Assembly (NCBI GenBank): GCA_016709225.1
Contig: JADJEE010000012.1
Span: 682,001-746,000, forward strand
DNA from: Deltaproteobacteria bacterium
Lineage (GTDB): Bacteria > Myxococcota_A > Polyangia > Nannocystales > Nannocystaceae
Reading direction: 5' to 3'
Length of the DNA stretch: 64,000 bases
Of the stretch, positions 35,786 through 43,627 are shown one piece after another; position 1 is the stretch's first letter, and every line of letters begins with the position of its first letter. Below the pieces are notes generated by a model that saw only the letters and a program-made list of their open reading frames with translations, ran no database searches and was not told where the DNA came from. The position numbers were made by a program, and so were the translations under genes.

Positions 35786-36181
35786 ATGCGCATCAAGCTC
35801 GTCAGCATCATGGTCGACGACCAGACCAAGGCCCAGCGCTTCTACACCGAGGTGCTCGGCTTCCAGGTGAAGCACGAGATCCCGATGGGGCCGTACAAGT
35901 GGCTCACCGTGATCTCGCCCGAGGGCCCCGACGACCTCGAGCTCTCGCTCGAGCCCAACGCCAACCCAGCCGGCAAGGCCTTCCAGCAGGCGATGTTCGA
36001 GCAGGGCATCCCGGTCGCCGCGTTCGAGACCAGCGACCTCGTCGCGGACTTCCGTCGGCTCGGTGGCCACGGCGTCGCGTTCACCCGCGAGCCCACCGCG
36101 ATGGGCCCGGTGATGGTCGCCGTGTTCGCGGACACCTGCGGCAACCTGATCCAGCTCTACCAGCCGCTGCCACCTTCGTGA
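35786..36181 (+). CDS. VOC-superfamily (glyoxalase/bleomycin-resistance-like) protein
   Basis: 131 residues from ATG 35786 with AAGGA five bases upstream. Two beta-alpha-beta-beta-beta modules: RIKLVSIMVDDQTKAQRFYTEVLGFQ and, after a mid segment, a second with FTREPTAMGPVMVAVFADTCGNLIQLYQ. The conserved pattern KAQRFY..VLGF and DTCGNLIQL fits the family, which binds a divalent metal and small ligands; members include glyoxalases, dioxygenases and antibiotic-binding proteins. Substrate unknown. Probably paired with the upstream AraC regulator. Confidence 0.9.
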   Translation: MRIKLVSIMVDDQTKAQRFYTEVLGFQVKHEIPMGPYKWLTVISPEGPDDLELSLEPNANPAGKAFQQAMFEQGIPVAAFETSDLVADFRRLGGHGVAFTREPTAMGPVMVAVFADTCGNLIQLYQPLPPS

Positions 36182-36289
36182 GGCGCACGCGGGCGCCGAT
36201 CGCCGTCGGTGCGCCGGCGTCCACGACGACGCGCTGCGCCCCCCTTGGTCGTCGCCGACCTGGCGATGGCGCCGCGGACGACCGCAAAC

Positions 36290-36309
36290 GTTTCGCCCGG
36301 GAGTTTCGC
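36290..36309 (+). promoter_or_regulatory. Direct repeat GTTTCGC upstream of pst operon (candidate site)
   Basis: GTTTCGC occurs twice, 13 bp apart, about 55 bp before the pstS GTG, inside the 182-bp gap after the VOC gene. Direct repeats are the form of PhoB-type boxes, but the sequence differs from the enterobacterial Pho box and the spacing is not its 11 bp. Candidate only. Confidence 0.2.
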
Positions 36310-36363
36310 GGGTGAGACGCCCACGTCACCGGGCCGGCACGCACCCATGCGACGAGCAGGGCG

Positions 36364-37223
36364 GTGCGAACGGTCCTCACCAGCCTCGCGGTCGTCGTGC
36401 TCGGATGCAGCGCCGGCCCGCGACGCGAGGTCGTGCAGAGCAAGGGCTCCGACACGATGGTGAACCTCGCGCAAGCCTGGGCCGAGGCCTTCGAGGAGGC
36501 CCAGGTGGAGGTCTCGGTCGCGGTCTCGGGCGGGGGCTCCGGCACCGGCATCGCAGCGTTGATCGAGGGCACGACCGACATCGCCAACACCAGCCGCCCG
36601 CTAACCGCCGACGAGATCGCCGACGCCGCGGCGCGACGCCGCGGGCCCACGTGGTCGCGCTCGACGCCCTGAGCGTGTTCGTCCACCCCGACAACCCGCT
36701 GGTCGGCCTCGACTTCGACGAGCTCGCGTGCATCTACGGCGACGCCGGTGACTGCGAGTCTTGGAGCGACGTGCGCGACACGGTGGTACCGGGCTGCCCC
36801 GACAATCGCATCGTGCGCGTGAGTCGGCAGTCGAACTCCGGCACCGCGCAGTACTTCCGCGAGCACGTCTTGGGAGCGCACCACGATCTGCGGCTCGGCT
36901 CCCTCGATCTCAACGGCTCGAGCGAAGTGGTTCGCCTGGTTCGCCACACGCCCTGCGCGATCGCCTATGTCGGGCTGGGCTACCTCGGCGACGGCGTGAA
37001 GCCGCTGTGCATCGCCGCACACGCCGGTGGCCCGTGCGTGCCACCGAGTCCCGACAGCGCGGCTGCGCACAGCTATCCCATCACCCGCGAGCTGTTCATG
37101 GTCACGGTCGGGACCCCGAGCACGGGTGCGCAGGCGTTCCTCGAGTGGATCGATGTCGACGCGGGCATGGCGGTGCTCGCCGAGACCGGCTACGTGCCAC
37201 CGCGACCCGGAGGCGGGTGGTGA
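36364..37223 (+). pseudogene. pstS: Phosphate ABC transporter substrate-binding protein, frameshifted
   Basis: The GTG at 36364 opens a lipoprotein frame (lipobox VVLGCSAG) with SKGSDTMVNLAQAW, VSVAVSGGGSGTGIAAL and TTDIANTSRPLT, the typical N-terminal half of PstS. Between about 36610 and 36650 the reading frame moves by one base: the rest of PstS (GATPRAHVVALDALSVFVHPDNP, SRQSNSGTAQYFREHVL, ITRELFMVTVG) continues in the next frame to 37223. One base missing in a GC-rich run (GCCGACGCCGCGGCGC) would explain it. No slippery heptamer is evident. The downstream frame overlaps the pstC start (GTGA), as expected for an intact gene. It is either a sequencing/assembly error or a recent mutation. 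Confidence 0.85.
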
Positions 37224-38137
37224 AGGTGCCGCGCACGCCGCTCGGGCGATCGCGCCTGGGCAAGCTCGGCGAACGCGGGATCGAGCTCGCGATCCGTGTC
37301 GGTGGGATCTCGGCCGTGGTCCTCGTGCTCGGCATCCTCGTGTTCCTCGTCCACGAGGCGTGGCCGTTCCTGACCACCCGCTTCGACGCGACCGAGCTGC
37401 TGGGCTCGACGCGGTGGATGCCGAACTCGGTGGTCGCGCCGAGCTACGGCGCACTCGCGCTCGTGCTCGGCACGCTCGCCGTGACGCTGACCGCGATGGC
37501 CATCGCGGTGCCGCTCGGTCTGCTCGGCGCCGTCTACCTCGCAGAGCTCGCACCACCGCGGGTGCGAGAGCTCGGCAAGATCGCCGTCGAGCTGTTGGCC
37601 GCGGTCCCGTCGGTCGTGTGGGGGTTCCTCGCGCTCACCGTCACCAGTCGCATTACCAGCCTGGTGTTCGGCGTACCGGTCGGGCTCAACTCCTTCAACG
37701 GGGCGATCGTGCTCGCGTTCATGGCGTTGCCGGTGATCGTCTCGCTCGGCGAAGACGCGCTGCGAGCGGTGCCCGACAGCTATCGCGAGGCAGCCGAGTC
37801 GCTGGGCGCGACCCGGTGGGAGTCCACGATCCGCGTGGTGCTGCCGGCGGCGCGGGGAGGGCTGTCCGCTGCGGTGCTGCTGGGCGTGGGGCGGGTGATC
37901 GGCGAGACCATGGCGGTGCTCATGGCCACCGGCCATGCCGTGCGCGTACCGACGAGCCCGTTCGACCCGGTGCGAACCCTGACCGCGACCATCGCCGCGG
38001 AGCTCGGCGAGGCGCCGCAGGGCGGCGAGCACTACGGCGCACTGTTCACCCTCGGACTCTTGCTGTTCGCGATCACCTTCGTCGTCAACCTGCTCGCCGG
38101 CGTGCTCGTGCGCCGCGGAGGGCACCGCCGTGGCTGA
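37220..38137 (+). CDS. pstC: Phosphate ABC transporter permease
   Basis: 305 residues from GTG 37220, overlapping the pstS stop by 4 bp. Six membrane helices, with the first at IRVGGISAVVLVLGILVFLV. The EAA-type cytoplasmic loop is clear: YREAAESLGATRWESTIRVVLPAA. Other PstC marks are ELLAAVPSVVWGFLAL and GVGRVIGETMAVLMATG. It forms the membrane channel with PstA for high-affinity phosphate import. The 3' end overlaps pstA by 8 bp. Confidence 0.96.
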   Translation: MKVPRTPLGRSRLGKLGERGIELAIRVGGISAVVLVLGILVFLVHEAWPFLTTRFDATELLGSTRWMPNSVVAPSYGALALVLGTLAVTLTAMAIAVPLGLLGAVYLAELAPPRVRELGKIAVELLAAVPSVVWGFLALTVTSRITSLVFGVPVGLNSFNGAIVLAFMALPVIVSLGEDALRAVPDSYREAAESLGATRWESTIRVVLPAARGGLSAAVLLGVGRVIGETMAVLMATGHAVRVPTSPFDPVRTLTATIAAELGEAPQGGEHYGALFTLGLLLFAITFVVNLLAGVLVRRGGHRRG

Positions 38138-39005
38138 GCGCGCGCCGCGGGGCCGCACGCACGTCCGCGAGCGCCGCGGGCGGGTCGCGGCAGCGCTCGC
38201 GAGTCTGCTCGTCCTCGGTTTCGCGCTGCCGCTGGTGGCGATCCTCGCGTGGCTGGCCTGGCAGGGTGCCCCCGCGCTCTCGCTCGAGTTCCTGTTCACC
38301 TCACCGCGTCACGGCATGACCGAGGGTGGTATCGCGCCGGCGCTGCTCGGCACCTTGCTGCTGGTCGGCGTGAGCCTGGTGGCTGCGATGCCGCTCGGGG
38401 TACTGGCAGCCGTCTGGCTCACCGAGTACGCCAGGCCGGGCCGCTTCGTCGACATGGTCCAGCTGGCGATCGTCAACCTCGCAGGCGTACCGAGCATCGT
38501 CCACGCGCTGTTCGGCGTCGGTGCCTTCGTGCTGTTCTTCGGGTTCGGCACCAGCATCCTCGCCGCCGGATCGACGCTCGCGGTGATGAATCTACCGGTG
38601 ATCATCGCAGCGACCCGCGAGTCACTGCTCGCGGTGCCGAAGGTCTATCGCGAGACCGCTTGGGCGCTGGGTGCGAGCCGCTGGCAGACCGTGCGCCACG
38701 TGGTGTTGCCGAACGCGCTCCCGGGCATCCTCACCGGCATGGTGTTCGCGGTCGCTCGTGCCGCCGGCGAGACCGCGCCCATCCTGTTCACCGGCGTGGC
38801 GTTCTACCTGCCGCGACTGCCCGATGGACCGTTCGACCAGTGCATGGCGCTGTCGATGCACTTGTTCACGATCTCCACCCAAGTGGTCGGCGTGCCGGAG
38901 TCGTATCCCGCGGCGACCGCCCTCGTCCTCATCGCCGTGGTGCTGACCGCCAATGTGATCGCAATCGTCATGCGACTGCGCCTCCGGAGTACCCGGCGAT
39001 GGTAG
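38130..39005 (+). CDS. pstA: Phosphate ABC transporter permease
   Basis: 291 residues from GTG 38130. Six membrane helices; family marks are NLAGVPSIVHALFGVGAFVLF, the EAA loop YRETAWALGASRWQTVRHVVLPNA, and ARAAGETAPILFTG. Partner of PstC. Its stop overlaps the pstB1 ATG region by 7 bp, so translation is coupled through the operon. Confidence 0.96.
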   Translation: MAERAPRGRTHVRERRGRVAAALASLLVLGFALPLVAILAWLAWQGAPALSLEFLFTSPRHGMTEGGIAPALLGTLLLVGVSLVAAMPLGVLAAVWLTEYARPGRFVDMVQLAIVNLAGVPSIVHALFGVGAFVLFFGFGTSILAAGSTLAVMNLPVIIAATRESLLAVPKVYRETAWALGASRWQTVRHVVLPNALPGILTGMVFAVARAAGETAPILFTGVAFYLPRLPDGPFDQCMALSMHLFTISTQVVGVPESYPAATALVLIAVVLTANVIAIVMRLRLRSTRRW

Positions 39006-39754
39006 GCGCTGCGATCGCGATTCGCGGCCTGCACGCCCGGCACGGCCAGGTGATCGCGCTGCGTGGCGTCGATCTCGAGGTGGCGGCCGGCTCGATCGTC
39101 GCGATCGTCGGGCCGGCGCAGGCGGGCAAGAGCACGCTGCTCCGATGTCTCTCTCGCATGAGCGACGAGGTGCCCGGGATGGTCGTCACGGGCGAGATCC
39201 TGGTCGACGGGGTCGACGTCCGCGCATTCGCGGATGTCGCCGGGCTGCGCCGCAAGATCGGCCTGGTCTCGCCCCTGCCGGTCGGCTTGCCGATGAGCCT
39301 ATACGACAACGTCACGTTCGCGCCGCGCATGGCCGGCGTCCGCAATCCCGCCGAGCTGCGCGAGCGGGCCGAAGAATGCCTGCGGGCGGCCGCGCTGTGG
39401 GACGAGGTCGCGGAGCGCCTCGATCAGCTCGCCACGCGTCTCTCGGGTGGACAGCAGCAGCGCCTCGCGATCGCGCGCGCGTTGTCCCACGAACCCGACG
39501 TACTGTGCCTCGACGAGTTCTCGATCGCGATCGACCCGATCACGACCGAACGGATCGAGGCCGTGCTCCGCGGCATGCGGGGCGAGCGAACCATCGTCGT
39601 CGCGACCAACCTCGTGCACCAAGCGCGTCGGCTCGCCGACACCACCGCGATGATGATCGGCGGGCGCATCGTCGAAGCCCAGCCGACCCCCTCGTTCTTC
39701 GCCGCCCCGCGACACGAGCTCACCCAGCGCTGGCTCGAGGGCGGGATCGGGTGA
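38999..39754 (+). CDS. pstB1: Phosphate ABC transporter ATPase, divergent subunit
   Basis: 251 residues. Walker A is G38-PAQAGK-S (K44 intact) and the signature L148-SGGQ is canonical. Walker B Asp172-Glu173 are kept, but the D-loop reads FSIAID instead of PTSALD. The Q-loop Gln is missing: the segment GLVSPLPVGLPMSLYDN has Ser91-Pro92 where PstB has Phe-Gln. The switch His is missing: VVATNLVHQA has Asn204 where PstB has His. The sequence otherwise follows PstB (PMSLYDNVTFAPR). It overlaps pstA by 7 bp and pstB2 by 4 bp (GTGA). The losses are complementary to those of PstB2, suggesting it is the non-catalytic half of a heterodimer. Confidence 0.88.
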   Translation: MVGAAIAIRGLHARHGQVIALRGVDLEVAAGSIVAIVGPAQAGKSTLLRCLSRMSDEVPGMVVTGEILVDGVDVRAFADVAGLRRKIGLVSPLPVGLPMSLYDNVTFAPRMAGVRNPAELRERAEECLRAAALWDEVAERLDQLATRLSGGQQQRLAIARALSHEPDVLCLDEFSIAIDPITTERIEAVLRGMRGERTIVVATNLVHQARRLADTTAMMIGGRIVEAQPTPSFFAAPRHELTQRWLEGGIG

Positions 39755-40497
39755 GCGCGGCAGTGGAGATCGCCGGGCTCTCGCTGTGGTACGGCGACTT
39801 CCAGGCCTTACGCGACGTCGACCTCGAGATCGCGGCCGGCCAGGTCACTGCGCTCGTGGGCCCCTCGGGCTGCGGCAAGACGACGCTGCTCAAGTCGATC
39901 AACCGCATGCACGAGCGCAGCGGCGGCACGCGCACGCGGGGCTCACTGCGCGTGCACGGCGACGACGTGCTCGCCCCCGGGGTCTCGTTGCTCGAGCTGC
40001 GCCGCCGCGTGGGTCTGGTGTTCCAGCGCCCGAATCCGCTGCCGCTGTCGGTGCGTGACAATGTCGCATTCGCCGCGCGACTGCACGAGCGTTGGGACCC
40101 CCGCCGGCTCGACGATGCGGTCGCGTACGCGCTCGACCGCGTGGGGCTCGGCGACATCGACACGCAACGACCGGCCCTCACGCTGTCGCTCGAGCAGCAG
40201 CAGCGCCTGTGCATCGCCCGGCTCCTCCCGCTGCAGCCCGCGGTGCTGTTGATGGACGAGCCCACCTCGGCACTCGACCTCGGCGGCACCGAGACGATCG
40301 AGCAACTGGTCCGCAGCCTGAAGGGCGACTACACCGTGGTGATCGTCACCCACAGCATGGCCCAGGCCCGCCGTGTGAGTGATGCCTGCGCGTTCATGTT
40401 GCTCGGCGAGCTCGTCGAGCATGGTGCGACCGAGCGCGTGTTCACCGACGCTCGGGACCCACGCACCCGCGAGTACCTCGCGGGTCGCTTCGGCTGA
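39751..40497 (+). CDS. pstB2: Phosphate ABC transporter ATPase, catalytic subunit
   Basis: 248 residues from GTG 39751. Walker A GPSGCGKTT (Lys43), Q-loop Gln92 in LVFQRPNPLP, Walker B LLMDEPTSALD (Asp169, Glu170) and switch His201 in VIVTHSMAQA are all canonical for PstB. The ABC signature, however, reads L145-SLEQ instead of LSGGQ; the following QQRLCIAR is normal. Alone it could bind ATP but not complete a standard site in a homodimer. With PstB1 supplying LSGGQ, one fully canonical composite site forms. Last gene of the operon; phoU is not present in the window. Confidence 0.9.
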   Translation: MSAAVEIAGLSLWYGDFQALRDVDLEIAAGQVTALVGPSGCGKTTLLKSINRMHERSGGTRTRGSLRVHGDDVLAPGVSLLELRRRVGLVFQRPNPLPLSVRDNVAFAARLHERWDPRRLDDAVAYALDRVGLGDIDTQRPALTLSLEQQQRLCIARLLPLQPAVLLMDEPTSALDLGGTETIEQLVRSLKGDYTVVIVTHSMAQARRVSDACAFMLLGELVEHGATERVFTDARDPRTREYLAGRFG

Positions 40498-40540
40498 CGG
40501 GCAGCGCGGTTGGTTCGCTCGGCTGCCGCGATCCGCGACG

Positions 40541-41587
40541 CTACCGACGTACCGAGGCCGGCGCCTGGCGGCGGAACGCGTCGGGTGTGGTGCCGGTCCA
40601 GCGGCGGAACGCGCGGAAGAACGAGGCCTGCTCGACGTAGCCGAGCAGCCACGCGATCTCGGCGAGCGTCAGCTCCGGCTGGCGCAGGTAGCCCTCGGCG
40701 AGGCCTGCAAGCGTCTCGTCGAGCACCTGCTGGTAGCTGGTCCCGAGTTCGCCGAGCCGGCGCTGGAGCGTGCGCGCGCCGATCGCCAGCGCACGGGCGA
40801 CATCGTCGAGCGTCGGCTGCCCCTCGCGGACGCAGGCGCGGACGTGACGGCGCACGGCGGCCAGCAACGGCGGCTCGTCGACCGCACGCGGCAGGGCGCG
40901 CTCGAGGACCTCGAGGAAGTACCGCTCGAGCTCGGCGTCGGCCTTCGGTACCGGCCGGCGCAGCAGCTCGGGCGCGAGCACCAGCGCCGCCCGGGCAGCA
41001 CCGAGGTGTACCGGCGCCGCGAGCTCGCGCTCGTACACCTCGCGCTCGTCGCTCGACATCTGCGTGCGACGCGAGAACATCGCGCGCACCGGCACCGGCG
41101 CGCCGGCCATGATCGCGATCAGACGCACCGCGACCAGCATCGTGTAGTCGGACACCAGCTCGCTACCGCGGCTCGGATCGGGGCGGTGCTCGACCACATG
41201 GAGGCCGTCGGCCTCGAGCGCACTCGCATAGGTCGCCGTACGATTGACGAGACGCTGGAAGCGGGCGTGGCACGCCATCGCGTCGGCGACCGTCGGCATC
41301 GTCTTGCACGCGAGGCCGACGATGCCGAGACTCGCGGCATCGTGGGCCCGCGCCGCTGCGATCACGAAAGCGGGGTACGCCGGCCGCTCGAACATCAGCT
41401 CCATGTGGCGATACGTCGAGCTGCCCGAGACCGCGGCGTCCGGCTGCATCAGCAGCTCGCGGCGCCAGCCCAAGGCCGCGGCGAGCTCGGCCTCGGTGGC
41501 ACCGAAGCGCAGCGAGGTCTCGAAGGCCGGCAGCACGTTCGAGGCCGCGATGTCGCCCTCGGACAGCGGATTGGCAGCCGATGACAT
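40541..41587 (-). CDS. AraC-family regulator with arabinose-binding-type N-terminal domain
   Basis: 348 residues from ATG 41587. The N-terminal about 230 residues match the Arabinose_bd-type domain of OruR/ArgR-like AraC regulators (GWRRELLMQPDA, HMELMFERPAYPAFVIAAA). The C-terminal double HTH is clear: LDDVARALAIGARTLQRRLGELGTSYQQVL and TLAEIAWLLGYVEQASFFRAFRRWTGTTP. It is divergent from a lipoprotein gene whose start is 38 bp away, a likely target. It converges on the pst operon, 43 bp between stops, but nothing shows that it controls phosphate genes. Confidence 0.92.
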   Translation of the reverse strand: MSSAANPLSEGDIAASNVLPAFETSLRFGATEAELAAALGWRRELLMQPDAAVSGSSTYRHMELMFERPAYPAFVIAAARAHDAASLGIVGLACKTMPTVADAMACHARFQRLVNRTATYASALEADGLHVVEHRPDPSRGSELVSDYTMLVAVRLIAIMAGAPVPVRAMFSRRTQMSSDEREVYERELAAPVHLGAARAALVLAPELLRRPVPKADAELERYFLEVLERALPRAVDEPPLLAAVRRHVRACVREGQPTLDDVARALAIGARTLQRRLGELGTSYQQVLDETLAGLAEGYLRQPELTLAEIAWLLGYVEQASFFRAFRRWTGTTPDAFRRQAPASVRR

Positions 41588-41625
41588 GGTCTTGGCCACC
41601 CGCAGGATCGCACGCTGGGGCCGAC

Positions 41626-42294
41626 ATGCGATCGCCACTGCCGTTCTTCGCCCTGCTCCTGGGCTGCGCCCACGCCGAGCTCCCACCCACCGCGGCCGCC
41701 GCGCTCGCCCGCCCTGCCGACGCTTGGGGCACGCACATCTACACCGGCATCGTGACGCCCGCAGGCGCCGACGCCCCTGCCTTCCGCTACGAACGCCGCG
41801 TCCACGACAACCCCGACGGTACGCGGGTCTCGACCCACGTGACCTGGGTCGGACAGGGCTCCGGGCAGGGTTCTCGCGAGGTCCCCATCGTCGTGCAGCG
41901 CGCCACGCAGGATGCCCAGGGTTCGTTGCTCGCGTACGACGAGGTTCACGCGCAACGCGGCAAGGCGTACCACTACGACGGAGGAGACCGCATCGTCGGC
42001 CCGACGCTCTTCGAGTTCGTGCGCCGTCACCTGCCACAGCTGCGCGCAGGCGAGGTGGTGCCCCTGCGGTTCTGGGACCGCGGGAGCAGCTACCGCTTCG
42101 AGCTGCGCCTCGCCGGCGACACCGTGCAGATGCGCGCGCGCAACCCCATCATCCGCCGCGCGATCGCGCCGATGCAGCTGCGCCTGGGCGCCGACGACGA
42201 GATCGTCGCGTACCACGGGCGCATCCCGCCCTTGGTCGATGGCCACGCGGTCGATGCCGCGTCGACCTACGAGTACTTCGCGGCGTTTCGCTGA
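41626..42294 (+). CDS. Hypothetical lipoprotein
   Basis: 222 residues from ATG 41626. Short signal peptide with lipobox ALLLGCAHA. The rest alternates beta strands (THIYTGIVTPAG, RVSTHVTWVGQ, SYRFELRLAGDTVQM) and carries paired RR motifs. No family recognised. Its start is 38 bp from the divergent AraC gene, so they probably share a regulatory region. Confidence 0.7.
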   Translation: MRSPLPFFALLLGCAHAELPPTAAAALARPADAWGTHIYTGIVTPAGADAPAFRYERRVHDNPDGTRVSTHVTWVGQGSGQGSREVPIVVQRATQDAQGSLLAYDEVHAQRGKAYHYDGGDRIVGPTLFEFVRRHLPQLRAGEVVPLRFWDRGSSYRFELRLAGDTVQMRARNPIIRRAIAPMQLRLGADDEIVAYHGRIPPLVDGHAVDAASTYEYFAAFR

Positions 42295-42510
42295 TGCTGC
42301 GGCCCTGTCGGGTGAGGGCGGCTCGCGATCGCGGGTACGGCGCCCCGCGACTCGCCTCGTGCCCTGCCCAGACGGCAGCGGCGCTCACATCTGCGTCGGA
42401 GCGACCGGACGCGATGGGTCCATCGCTGCGCCGATGCGGCCCAGCACGAGGCCGACGATGGCGCGACGCGCAGAACTGGGCAACATTCGTGGCACACGCC
42501 CCCGCCGCCG

Positions 42511-43593
42511 ATGGATGCCCTCGATCAGTGCGTAGCGTCCCTCGACGAGCTGCTCGTCCGCGTGCGGTCCCTGGACCTGCGCGAGGCGGAGACGCGCAGT
42601 GACATCGAGGCACACGCGCTCGTCCCGCTCGTGCTCGCGGCACTCGCAGACGCGCACGAACTGCTGCAGCAGATCGAGGCCTCCGTCTCGTCACCCGCGC
42701 TCGGCATCCACCCCTCCGGGCTGCACCGCCTCGCCGCCAGCTTCTTTCGCATGGTCGACACGCTGATGGCGGAGCCACCGCGCACCATGGTGATCGACCT
42801 GATCGCGATCACGCGCTGGGAGCTGCGCAGCCGCGGCCAGGCGCTCGAACGTCTGCGCGCGAGCGACACGCTGTGGCATGTGCTCGAGGCGATCGAAGGC
42901 GCGCGTCGGGGCCTCATCAAGGCGCTCACGGCCATCGCCACCGCGTTGCGGGCCCTGCTCGGACTGGACGCGGGAGATGACCGTGCCTATCGCACCGAAC
43001 TCGCCACCAGCCTCGAGACGCGCTGCGCGTATGCCGAGCTGCGACGCAAGCTGGCGATCACGCGCCCGCCCGAAGAGCACGAGATCTACGCGCGACTCCG
43101 ACTCGTGGGCACGCAGATCACGATGTTCATCGGCAAGGACATCTACCCGATGCTACGCATCGGCGATCGCGCGGCCCTGCGGCAGTCGCAGACGCGGATC
43201 CTCGCGTGGCTCGCCGCGCGCCCCCGCGACCTCCGCGAGGGCGTGCGCACCTGGCAGGACATCGCTGCGTTCATGGATCTGCTGCGCAAGGTCAACGATC
43301 GACCGGAGCTGGTGCAGCACGATCGCCAGGTCGTCGACGAGGTCGTGGCGCTGCTACACCGCCCGGTGCCGCCGCGATCCGAGCTGCTCGCCGTGGCGCG
43401 CTCGCTGTGCGGCCGTGACGACGAACTCGACGACCTGCTCGCCAGCGACGGCGCACTTGAGCTCCTTCGCTGGCAAGAGGTGGCCCTGCGCCTGCAGGCG
43501 CAGCACGCCGCCGGGGTTCCCCGCAGCGATGTCGGCGAGCCCACCGGCGAGCTCGAGCTCGACCTCGAGCTCGACGCCGCGTTCGAGCCGTGA
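42511..43593 (+). CDS. Hypothetical alpha-helical protein
   Basis: 360 residues, soluble, almost entirely helical by composition: long runs rich in Leu, Ala, Arg, Glu and Asp (LDELLVRVRSLDLREAE, LRAALRQSQTRILAWLAA-like stretch). No signal peptide, no cysteine motif, no recognised domain. An acidic Glu/Leu/Asp-rich C-terminus (ELELDLELD). The 216 bp before it hold no convincing gene. A bulged hairpin follows the stop. Confidence 0.6.
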   Translation: MDALDQCVASLDELLVRVRSLDLREAETRSDIEAHALVPLVLAALADAHELLQQIEASVSSPALGIHPSGLHRLAASFFRMVDTLMAEPPRTMVIDLIAITRWELRSRGQALERLRASDTLWHVLEAIEGARRGLIKALTAIATALRALLGLDAGDDRAYRTELATSLETRCAYAELRRKLAITRPPEEHEIYARLRLVGTQITMFIGKDIYPMLRIGDRAALRQSQTRILAWLAARPRDLREGVRTWQDIAAFMDLLRKVNDRPELVQHDRQVVDEVVALLHRPVPPRSELLAVARSLCGRDDELDDLLASDGALELLRWQEVALRLQAQHAAGVPRSDVGEPTGELELDLELDAAFEP

Positions 43594-43602
43594 CGACGCA
43601 CC

Positions 43603-43625
43603 CGAGCGCCGGCATCGGCGGCTCG
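43603..43625. terminator. Bulged hairpin between convergent genes
   Basis: CGAGCGCCG pairs with CGGC-G-GCTCG around a GCAT loop, giving a 9-bp stem with one bulged base, placed between the stops at 43593 (plus) and 43628 (minus). No T-tract. Confidence 0.4.
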
Positions 43626-43627
43626 CG

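Noticed and set aside
36600..36660. Programmed -1 frameshift in pstS
   Set aside because: No X XXY YYZ slippery heptamer in the correct phase and no obvious downstream stem; a one-base indel explains it better.
39751..40497. PstB2 as a pseudogene because of its altered LSGGQ
   Set aside because: All other motifs are intact, the frame is full length and coupled, and the defect is complementary to PstB1.
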